Positions 11,055 to 20,600 of a stretch of 64,000 nt of DNA are shown one piece after another (the stretch's first letter is position 1; each line of letters begins with the position of its first letter). Both the position numbers and the translations under genes were made by a program. The stretch is from Podaxis mareebaensis (Eukaryota; Basidiomycota; Agaricomycetes; Agaricales; Agaricaceae), in NCBI GenBank assembly GCA_018524725.1, contig JAEUWP010000503.1, forward strand, positions 124,001 through 188,000. The letters run 5' to 3'. Below the pieces are notes generated by a model. That model saw only the letters and a list, made by a program, of their open reading frames with translations, was not told the origin of the DNA and searched no databases.

Positions 11055-11180
11055 GGTGGTGGTGTTGAAGTGAGGATGAATTAAAGTTATTTGTCCCATC
11101 TTTGTGTTCCCAAACATTGGGAATGCGATCCTCAGGGTCAAGTGTCCAAATTTGGACACTGTCAATTTTTCCACAGATAG

Positions 11181-12720
11181 TCATTGACTGATCTGTGGTA
11201 ATTGTTGAATTGAGTTAGCACCTTTCAGCTCTAGATACCGATCTAGAGCTGCTAGGTCTTTACAATGGCGATATGGCTCCCATGTCATATCGCCTAGACT
11301 CCAGCATACCTGGAATTCTGCCTGGCCATCATTTGTGAAATGATGACTGATGATTTCATTGACGAACCATTCATGTTCATTGTCTATGCCAAAGTCATAG
11401 GGTTCCAGTTTATTTCGGCTAGGGAATAGTGTATCATCCGATGCATTATAGGGCCGAAGCAATGATATGTGGAACATCAGATGTATTTGACATTCCTGCA
11501 GGGCTGGTGGTAGCTCGAGACGGTAGTTAGACGTCTCAGGTTTGGCTTCCAGGACCTTAAAGGGTCCAATGAACTTTGGGCAGAGCTTTCGAGCTCTGCC
11601 TTTCAGCAAGTTCAGGTTTTTGGTGGAGAGGAATACCAGATCCCCGACTTTAATGTCGGGTTCAGGCCCTCTCTTTTTGTTCACCTGGCGGGTTTGAAAA
11701 ACCCATGCTTCTATGATGGCATCATGAGCAGATGCCAAGTTTATCAGGGTGGCTTCAGCAAATAGTCTAACACCCTTAGGGGGTGTTAGGTCGCCCTGTA
11801 TTTCTTGGATCATACTGGGCATGTATCCACTGTTCAATTCAAACAGTGCGTACCCAGTAGTGGCTGATATACTCGAGTTTATAGCAAACTCAGTCATGGG
11901 TACCTTGTCTACCCAGTTTTTCTGGTCATGGCTGACCGTTGCTCAGAATATCTGTCCGATATTCTGGTTCATGCATTCGGTCTGTCTGTCTGTTTGTGGG
12001 TGGAATGATGTGGACATTAGGAGCTTGGCTCCTAAAATTTTATGGAGTTCTATCCACCAAACGGAGGTGAACTTTGAATCTCAATTGCTTATGATCGAAC
12101 TAGGGAGGCCATGTAGCCTCACGATCTCTCGTAGGTAGATCCAAGATAACTCAGATGCTTTCATCTGTGTATGTACTGGGATCAGGTGTACCATACTCAT
12201 CATTCTACAAATGACGACCCAGAGGTAGTCAAAGCCTTTGGATTCAGGGAATGGACCAACGAAGTCCATTCCAATGGAATCCCAAGGTTTGGTTGGGACT
12301 GGTAGTGAGTGCAGTGTCCTGGAAGGTTTCGTATTCGAGACCTTCGAGTGTTGACATATTTCGCATGTTCTGCAGAACATGCATGTGTCTTTGGCTAATT
12401 TTGGCCACCAGTACCACCTTTGGAGGTACTCTGCTGTCTGTTGATCGCCAAAGTGACCAACGATCTCGTGAGCTTTATTCAAAAGCTCTGTAATTAAGGA
12501 TTGATCGTTGGGAATGCATACTACCTCCTGTCCTTGGGGGGTAGTTCTTCGAATAATACCGTTATCATTGACAGTAAAACCACTGTATTTCTCAGGTGCT
12601 TCAAGCACCACTGAAAATATGGGGTCGGATGCGTATCCCGATGTGATTGTATTCGTCACATTGCTTGGGAGCTCCATTGGAGCTTTGGTGGTGATGTTAC
12701 CCGTTAATGTGTCTCCTAGT
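11181..12720 (-). other. Integrase and C-terminal chromodomain
   Basis: The HHCC zinc module is present (HEIVGHFGDQQT to CRTCEICQHSK). The first catalytic Asp is in GMDFVGPFPESKGF. The second Asp is now Asn (12084-12086) and the next codon is TGA (12081-12083); both fit CpG transitions in the same short stretch. The QTDRQTE segment keeps the Glu. A GPY/F-type region follows (KFIGPFKVLEAK). At about 11390-11240 is a chromodomain with FQVCWSLGDMTWEPYRHCKD, which in related elements targets integration to chromatin marks. Confidence 0.88.
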
Positions 12721-12902
12721 GTTGGGGACTCGGCGAGTCATCCTTGTGGCTCCTGTTGAGCAACCTGTCTCTGGGTTGCTTCTTGAAGCTCATGAGCTTT
12801 GATCTCTCATTCTTCCTGCCGTTTGCATAGGCAGTTGCTTTGCCGCAATGGTCACTCGACCATTGCCTTGACTCTGTCAAGGAGATGCTCGATTTCCTCG
12901 GT

Positions 12903-14260
12903 TCATTGTAAGGGTAGATCCTCACAGTGAGGATCGATTTTGTAGTTGACTTGGACGTAGTCTCCAGGGGAATGTTCCTCTCCTGGGGTATCGCTTTTGA
13001 AGTAGCGAGACAAGCAGTCTGCTACCTTGTTTTGTTCCCCTTTGACATAAGTGATGTCAAAGTTGAAGCGTGACAGGTAGTCCATCCATTGTTGTTGTCG
13101 ACTGGACAATCGCGTTTGGGTTTTGAAAAACTCAAGCGCTTTGTGATCTGTGATTACATGGATCCAATAACCAACAAGTTTATCTTCCCACTTCATTAGT
13201 GCTTCTAGAATCGCTAGTGTCTCGAGTTCGTGCACAGCATAGTTCTGCTGTGCTGGGGTGAACTTCTTGGACATGAACCCTGCTGGGCAGCAGTCTGCCC
13301 AGGTGGGTCCTTGTCCGTACATAGCTCTGACGCCTGTCTTAGAGGCGTCACAGATGATCCATATAGGTTCCCCAGTTCTGGGGTCTATCGGTTTGACAAT
13401 GGGGGTTTTCTCGCAGATCCTCTTCACCATGTTGAATCATCATTGGTGAAGGGGCCTCCAATGGAACGGGGTCCCATTCTGAGTGATTGCGAGCAGTGGC
13501 CTGGTGTATGCAGATATGTCTGGCAAAAAGTTTGCCAGGTAGTTGACGAGTCCAATGAATCATTGGATGTCAGTATAGTTTCTGGGAGTGTGCCACTCCC
13601 TGATGTGGGTCAATTTGTCTTCATCTGGGTGTATCCCTTGGTCATCGATAATATGACCAAGGCAGTCAATGTGATCTGTGTACAGATCGCATTTGGATTG
13701 TTTGACGTATAGCTTGTGTTTGCACAGTCGCTCAAACACAAGCCATAGATGATCTTCATGCTCATCTATCGAGTCAGAGAATATGAAGATGTTGTCAAGG
13801 TATATGTGTACACATATACCTATGATGTCATGAAATATAGCGGTCATTAACTGCTGAAAGGTTGCAGGGGCATTACAATCCCCCTACTGCATTATGTTGC
13901 TAACATATGTGCCAGCGATTGTGGCAAATCCTGTTTTGTCTATGTCTTCTAGACATATTCAGACTTGTTCATAGGCATCAGCGAGATCGATTTTGGATCG
14001 ATATCGTGCTCGGGCGATGTCTTCTTGAATGACGTCTTGGTCTGGCAAGGGCATGGCATCCTTGACAGTGTTTTCGTTTCGTTGTTGTGCATCTATGACA
14101 GTTCGTAGTCGACCATCTTTCTTTGGAATGCACAGTAACGGTGCCACTTGGGAGACATGTTGTGGCTCCCACCATCTTGCATTCACATAACAGTTGAGTT
14201 TCTGGTGAAACTCCCTGCGTAGAGATTGAGGGCATCAAGGAGTGAAGTAATTGTACTTCT
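12903..14260 (-). other. Reverse transcriptase and RNase H, catalytic Asp lost
   Basis: The RT begins near HETNLIDENKKYNY and has the fingers motif LLCIPKKDGRLRTVIDAQQR. The palm motif reads YLDN instead of YLDD (Asn codon at 13791-13793; GAC-GAC to GAC-AAC is a CpG transition). The thumb and connection contain CLGHIIDDQGIHPDEDKL. RNase H has its Asp (ICDAS), Glu (HELETLAILEAL) and Asp (TDHKALEFF) and ends ADCLSRYF. The only non-TGA stop, TAG 13884-13886, lies in the RT palm where glutamine is expected. Confidence 0.88.
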
Positions 14261-15005
14261 TGTTCTCATCGATGAGGTTTGTTTCGTGATTTACTTCACG
14301 AAATGGTGGTAATTCATCGGGAGGACCTTGCATGATGTCCTCGAATTCGCTGAACCACTGTTGGCACAGAGTCAGTATGTTTTTCTTGGAATACTGACCT
14401 TGTCACTCAGGGTGGTGATTCCTCTTTTCAGTGTTGATACAAGCGTTTCGTATTTGTGTTTCTGGGTCATCTTCCACTGGAAGACAAGTGATGATCATAC
14501 TGTGGAGTTGATCTCATACTATTTTATCAGGGTAATGTACCCTGGTAAACTCCTGGGTTTCGACTATGTTGTCGAGGTTGGGTTGTGTGAACCCAGTCGA
14601 AGTTGGTAGTTCGTCCCCAGGACAACACATTTCCCATATGCCGCAGACCATGGCGTTCCATTCTGCGGGCATGCAGGAGTCATAATACCACTCGAACATT
14701 GGGTTCTGAGCTGGTTTGTCTATCAAACAAGACTTGTATCTCGTTTTTTGTGGTCCATGAGGGGCATTTTGTCCCTCTTGATTTGGTGAAGGAGGCGCTT
14801 TCTCCTTCAGTTTGTGTCTCTTGGAGGAGACCTTGTGTTCTTCTTGATCTATGTCCCCCCTTCGAGAGTTCATGGAGCTCTCGACCTTTTCTAGGAGGTG
14901 ACAGCTATTGTGGGGTAATGTTTCCCCTCTAGAACTTTGTTCGTCATCTCAAACTTCTTCTATGGATGTTCAATGAATATTATCTCATCGGACATCCTCC
15001 ACAAG

Positions 15006-15827
15006 TCAACTTGACTTGTTTTTGTCAGTTGCACAGTGGCGACGCAGGTGGGTATCTGATTCGCCAGCGAAGTTCGCCACTGCTATGGTTTTGTTTCCAA
15101 TTCTGACTTCATTCTTGATGAAGTTGAGGATGACATTATTTGTACACATGAATGGCATACTGATTATCATGTCATAGCAATCGAAGTTCGCTATGTCTAC
15201 ATACGTATGGGTACGTATGTTTCCAATGGCGACATTTACTGTCGCTCTGTACTTGACAGTGGATTGACTGCCCACTGTCCCCAGCTGCAGTGTGTGAGGG
15301 TCTAATAGTTCGTTGACCCTGATGCCAGCCACTTGTGCAAACGTGGGGGTTATGCCGGTAGTCATACTACTGGAGTCCCACAGTGTCCAAGTGTCAATGC
15401 CGTTGATGCTGACAAGAGTGGCGAGACATTGTTTCTCACTGAGGGATGCTTGGGGCCGAAGGATCTTATCCTTCTCTTTATGGAGGGTGACGCGACGTAC
15501 CCTCACTTCATGGTCTGGTTTCTCACTGGGTTTGACAGTGAGAGTGTCAACGACATCGAAGTCGTCGCAGTCTTTGCCGTTGATATCTTCTGCGTCGCCA
15601 ATCATGGTGGTGAAATCATATTTGTTGTCAACATCGGATCCATAGTCTGATTCGATGACTTCAACTTGTACTAGTTCATCTCTGTTTGACGAACTAGGTT
15701 CTGGTTCTTCTTGGACCTCAATGTTGTCATCTGAGGTCAAGTCCTGTTTGATTTCTTCAACTTCTTGTTGAAGGACTTCTTCATCGTTCGCTGGAACGAC
15801 TGTGTGTGTGGCTCGTACATAGCTGCA
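15006..15827 (-). other. Aspartic protease region, active-site motif altered
   Basis: The retroviral-type aspartic protease fold is recognisable from LATLVSINGIDTWTLWDSSS, the VAGIRVNELLDPHTLQLGTV segment and the second-half FDCYDMIISMPFM. The family motif is D-S-G; here it reads DSSSM at about 15364-15377. The Gly to Ser and Thr to Met changes are both single transitions that fit a lost CpG. The product would not be active. Confidence 0.8.
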
Positions 15828-18770
15828 TCATTTCCCCTTCTCTGGGCATTCTTGTGCCCAGTGGCCATGTTTTCCACATTCGTAACAAGGCCCTTTCTCT
15901 GTGGCCTTGTTCCCTTGGTTCTGCTTAACAGGTACCTTGCTCTGTACCTGTGGTTTGAATTGAGCCTTGGGTTTATGTTGTCAAGGTGGAGGTCTTGACG
16001 GTCACTTTGGAGGAAAGGCATTCGAGGATCGCCTTAGTTCATGAGCAGGGATGTGATCCTGTCCCATGGATATGCGACGAGGGACCCATGCAGTCCTTGT
16101 TCTTGGTTCTGCCGCGGTGGGCTTCTTTGGGAAGCCTGCCGATGGTTCGTGTGATTGAGAGGGTTTCAAAACCCTTTCGAAGAAGGCACTGCTTTGCATC
16201 CGATTCTCATAATTGGCTGCGTGCGCTACAAAGTCTTCGAGTTGATTCATTTCAGGTGACAGTCCTCTGTCAAACATGAGGAAGTGTCTTATAGTTTGTG
16301 GTAGACCTTCTAAGAAGGTCTTGATGAGAGAATAATCATTGGGATGGACTGCCATGTCTTGTGAGTAGCCCAAGATGGCATTGTAATAGTGTTGAATCCC
16401 TTCCTTGGGATTGTATTTGACTCCCTTGAGGCTTTCACGAGCCTCATGCATCGATGTTGGTCTGATAAATCTGTCATAGAGTGCCGTTATGACACTCTTG
16501 AAAGTCCAATCATATTTACTACGATCTATGCTAAGTACATGGCGAACGAACATCTCTTTCACCTCTCCAATGAGATAGTATTGGAGGGTCAGGATACGTA
16601 AATGGTCCATGGTGGGGTTCTGTCCCCCCAGTCCCTTCATGGTGAAGTCGGCACAGAGACTTGTCACAAATGACAATAAGTCTCTGAATCAGTGACTCCC
16701 TCTGTATGGCTCCAAGCTCTTTTCCGTGGGGAGCTTGTTCAACAAAGGTTTATAACCTTCAGGGTATTCGATTGGCTGTGCAAGGTATTGATCAATCGTT
16801 CTATGTAAACAATCATACATAAGATTATTGTAACTCTGGACGGATTGTACAATCCCTGGAGTTACAGACTCATTGTGTGCTTCTCTAACTAGGGAGTAAT
16901 GATGAGTCCCTCAATTTGGTGTTGGGAGTCGTGAGGTGTTACGCACCTCTCATTCCTCCTCTTCTTCATCCTCTTCTTCTTCCTCTCTTACCGGAGGGAG
17001 GTTTCATAGAGGGTTTAGGTGGCGTAGCAGGGGCAAGCTTTGTCCCCATGAAGGCAGTAGTACTGGTTGTTGGGGTGGGGAGGCCACCCTAACTGTTTTG
17101 TGGGGGTTGGATGTTTGAGGCATCTTAAGGGGGCCTCTGAAGAATACACGAGTAGCGAGTTTTTGCTCCTCATGTTCCGACATGGTCGCTTCAACAGGTA
17201 TATGTCTGTTGAACCTAACATACTGGTCATCTATCATAGATGACCCACAAGTGCAGATATCTTCATTATGCATTCGTTGTAGAGCGATACAGTCGCTCCA
17301 TTTGTCGGCACAAGGGGTTCATTTAGCCATAGGTAGTGTGAACAGTGTGCTTGACACTTGGATCATATTAGCATTCACCCAAATGCTAGTAGCTGAGGGC
17401 TGTTTGGCTTTGACATTTGATGTTGAAGCCACTGGAGATTTGCTGTCGACCAAATGTTCGGCCATTGGCGGGGGTGGGACAGTTTGTTTTACCATTCCTG
17501 AGTTTGGTTTAGCAAAATTCATTGCAAGGTAGTTGCTACCTTGCATCATCGTCCTCGGCGATGGTGTGCCCATCAGTCCTTTCCCCTTAGGAGAGGGGAT
17601 AGGGGTTAGCCGGGGTGACCATCGTGAGTTTGAGATGGTAGTCTGACCCTGGTGGTCGGGCTGCATTAGCAGTGAGGGTGGTTGTATTTGCAATGCCCCA
17701 CCAGTTGGGGCATAGTGTTGCTGATGGTTTGCGAAGGTGTCATTTCCCAGGACAGTTTTGCCATCCATGACGGTGGACTCTTCAATAGTGAAGTGGGCAG
17801 CTCTAAGGCCATACCCTTGTGTGTGTCGTCATTGTGCACTAAGGTGTTTGTTGTATGCCTGGTCCGTCTCCCCAGGTTGCTGGGGCGCATGCAAGTGCAC
17901 CATGGCTTGGGCGGTGTTTGATAGAGCAGTAGGTGATGGTGGTGCAATGCGAAGTTGTGGTTGGGGCGTTGCTGGCAGTCCATTGTTATTGCGTTGACGA
18001 TTGTGCTCATGCACTGGGTGTTGTTTGGCCCTCTCGATTGCTTCGTCAATTTTGGCATTGAGGGGATCAAAGGTGATCCCATCATTAGTGGAGTCAAGAA
18101 CGTGCTCAAGGTACGGTTGTGTGGGTTGTATTTTGTACATGCTGTGCATGGGCGTAAGGTCAGTTCGCTTGACCTTTGTGGCTCGGGCCTTTTGGTAGGC
18201 CATGCAAAACTTTGTTAAAGCTTTGATATATGTGGTACGGAATCAGTTGGAGCCGACGTCTATCGGTGAGTTGGTTTCTCTATAAGATTCTGCTACAATT
18301 GTCTCAGTGTATACCAACATCTGATGTTGGCGTTGGTGTTTAATAATGCCATAGTCTATGAATATTGAGTTGACTTGGTCTTCTAATGAGACCACGTCAT
18401 TAAGAGTTGGAGGTGGGAATTCTGGTGTCGATGGTTCAGATTGTGAACCATCAGACCTGTGTGCTGTACTTGGCGACACGGAATGCGCTGCAAGGGGATG
18501 TCTCGCTTTGAGTTTGGGAAAAAGAGGAAGCTCCTCTGGAGCTTCTTTGCCGGTAGTGGACGAGTTGTGAGTCGACGTGTCCATTGGAGGGATGGTGATA
18601 GGGACTGGGGGAGTCAGTCTGTTGTGTGGTGAGGGGATGGATGGGGGATGGGGCGTAGGTGGAGTGTGTGCATCTTGTGCACTTGCATCACATGTTGTTG
18701 TGTCAAATTGCAGTTGCGTGTCTTCGGACATGTCGTAGTGCCCAGGGGGGTGGTTGTACTGTGAGGTCAT
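15828..18770 (-). other. Gag region with CCHC zinc knuckle
   Basis: The retrotransposon-gag core is seen at about 16680-16200 (LEGLPQTIRHFLMF, VLSIDRSKYDWTFKSVITAL). It is preceded by a long low-complexity N-terminal extension with an acidic Glu run near 16960-16990. An intact zinc knuckle CYECGKHGHWAQEC lies at about 15847-15890. It would form the virus-like particle and bind the RNA. Ten TGA codons interrupt it. Confidence 0.85.
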
Positions 18771-18876
18771 TTGTGTGAGTGGTGATGAGAGGTTTTTGCT
18801 TTAGGCTTTTAAGTGCAATAATTGTGTTTAATGGATTCGCTTAGTATGTGCCCAAGTGTGGGGTACAGTAAAAAAG

Positions 18877-19147
18877 TGTAAACCCGTTGGGTTTACTTAG
18901 AGCGTATGACCTTACGTTCACACCGAAGTACTGTAAGCCTGATGTATTGGGTGTACTTATGGTATGGTATAAGGTCAGCTGTCCTAACGACAGCTGACAA
19001 CAAGATTTATAAGGAGTGCATTTTGATGGATTGAGTAATCCATCAAGGTCGAGGACAAACAATAAAAACAAATAATTAATTATTAACGAGCAACTTAAAA
19101 TAATCTGGAACAATTGATGATACGACTGTAAGGGCCCAGCCCTTACA
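18877..19147 (-). repeat. 5' LTR (271 bp)
   Basis: This is the upstream LTR for the minus-strand element and should carry its promoter. Its right end abuts AAACCGTCC, which in the paralogous intact NACHT gene (about 30463) continues an open reading frame, so the insertion point within that gene is known to a few bases. The 106 bases between this LTR and the Gag ATG show no convincing tRNA primer-binding site. Confidence 0.93.
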
Positions 19148-20600
19148 AAACCGTCCAGACCTTTTTGGGTCCCCAAGGAAGTCCATAAAGGATGCATGGT
19201 AAAATACAACCCTGTGTTTGTTGCCTATCTTCATAACGGAATGAAGAGACCGACATGCATTTCGGAACTGCGATTCCGTCAGGTCCAACAAATTGGCAAT
19301 ACGGAGAGCATTTGCTGCCCTGGGCAGGCGCGTAGCACAAAGAATCCACTGGACAACTTGAAGCTTTTTAGGTGGAACACGCTCCACAATGAGCTTATAA
19401 AAGCCGTCCAGTCCTGATAGAGGATGGCTGGGACCTTTTGCCTTCAAGTGTTCCGCCAAGTAGAGGACTTCACGTAATTGGGCCTCGGGTCCACACGACT
19501 CGGAGTCGTCATCACCAATAAAATGGACGGCAGTGTGAGCACAGGCAAATAGTCCGTTACACAGGTCGACAATGGCCCAGATCTCTCGTTCAGAAGGCCA
19601 CGGAAGTGTGAGACTGTGTTTTTGCCCGATCTCGCGGAGCTTGTCCGTCAAATACAGCGCGATCTCGCCGTCAATTTCTCGGGATATGATGAGCTCGATT
19701 GGAAGACATAGTGGTTTGATATCGGGAAGATCGAATGTAGCAACAAGGTCGGGCTCAAGGCAGCTGAGGAAGATCCAAAGGAAAGGCGTGGTTTTGTTTC
19801 GGATAGATTCTGCGACAATCTTGACAATGTCCACTTGCGCCTCCGCACTAGCGCATTCGTCAAGACCATCAACGATGATAACCTGATCCGTGAGTTCTTC
19901 TCCTTTGGCTTTGAGTTCTTTGAGTGGAGCGGCAAGAAGCTCATGGAACTGGTATGGCAGGGATTTCTTGACAAGGGTCGGATTGCGAATGAGTTTACGA
20001 TCAATAATGGTGCCAAAGGATTCGAATTTGACAGCAAGTTGGTATGAGATGGAGGTGAAGAAGCGGTCGGGGTCATCTCGATTGTTAGGTCGGGAAAGGA
20101 AGAATGATGCGCCCAATTTATCGCCTAGAGCCTCAGCGCAGGATTGGGCAATGGCTGACTTTCCGACACCAGCTGGGCCTTTCAACCATGCAATGCGAGT
20201 GGGATGGTTGTCGGCATTAAGGCCCCAGCTTGTGAGATTTTCAATATAATCGTCTCGCGTTCCAGGATGGCATTTAGGAGGAGGATATCGAGCTGAGGAG
20301 TCATGAGTGGCTTCTAGGATTGAAGCTTCAAGGAGAGTTTGGAGACCTGCACATAGAGTGAGCAGCAAACATCTACACCAACATGATATCCTCACCTTTT
20401 TTCTCCTCCGTGCTCTTGTTTATATTGACATGAGCATGTGAGGACCGGCCAAGGTTGATGTTAGTAGATTTGTCGGTAGTGGACTGGTCAACATTGATCT
20501 TAGTAGATTGGTTGATGGTTGACTGGCCAATGTTGATAGACTGGTCGACCAAGTTGGAGTCGTTCACTGTGAAGTCACGGGCGCCAGGGAGGACCGTCAT
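19148..20600 (-). pseudogene. NACHT P-loop protein, 3' part removed by LTR element (arm A)
   Basis: Exon 1 is 20600-20396, intron 20395-20347 (49 nt, GT-AG), and exon 2 starts at 20346 and runs into the LTR at 19147. The frame is open across 414 NACHT residues: P-loop GPAGVGKSA, the sensor-like FFLSRPNNRDD, Walker B VIIVDGLDEC, and the C-terminal helical HASFMDFLGDPKRSGRF, where it stops matching the paralogue. The next ~23 codons are LTR sequence ending at a TAA (19076-19078). Relative to the arm-B copy, the last ~25 residues of its exon 2 and all later exons, including the kinase domain, are absent. The N-terminus carries Asn/Ser-rich repeats (INIGQST, INVDQST, NINLGRSS). It may still be expressed as a truncated product. 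Confidence 0.85.

Larger units (their letters stand above)
11181..18770 (-). pseudogene. Gag-Pol polyprotein frame with TGA-only decay (one TAG)
   Basis: From the ATG at 18770 to TGA 11181-11183, all Gag-Pol domains lie in one register (low coordinate divisible by 3). There is no frameshift in 7.6 kb. Internal stops are 27 TGA: 18243, 17829, 17319, 17004, 16950, 16911, 16689, 16002, 15981, 15828, 15006, 14985, 14970, 14949, 14514, 14403, 14235, 13959, 13560, 13440, 13437, 12903, 12852, 12807, 12738, 12081 and 11943. There is also one TAG (13884). Where family consensus is known, for example at 14235, 13560 and 12081, the stop replaces arginine, so CGA to TGA is the simple explanation. The domain order Gag-CCHC-PR-RT-RH-IN-chromodomain is that of chromoviruses. 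The N-terminal third is a long Pro/Ser/Gln-rich Gag extension. Confidence 0.9.
7483..19147 (-). mobile_element. 11.66-kb Ty3/gypsy chromovirus-like LTR retrotransposon
   Basis: Two 271-bp direct repeats (7483-7753 and 18877-19147), each with TG..CA ends on the plus strand, bound an interior that encodes Gag, protease, RT, RNase H, integrase and a chromodomain on the minus strand, then a further long frame (ORF3). Transcription runs right to left, so 18877-19147 is the 5' LTR. The G-rich tract next to 7753 fits a polypurine tract. No matching 5-bp target duplication exists: the left flank lies in the dioxygenase pseudogene and the right flank in a NACHT gene. All coding parts are broken, so the copy cannot move by itself. 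Its length exceeds the usual 5-8 kb for fungal gypsy elements mainly because of ORF3 and a long Gag. Confidence 0.93.

Noticed and set aside
7869..18770. UGA recoding (TGA read as an amino acid) as the reason for TGA-only stops
   Set aside because: Other genes here end normally in TGA, the element's active sites are mutated, and LTR differences are also CpG-only. Decay explains all of it; recoding explains only the stops.
18841..18876. tRNA primer-binding site after the 5' LTR
   Set aside because: No TGG-led match to a tRNA 3' end directly after the LTR was convincing; a TGGGCAC about 25 bp inside is too far and too short.
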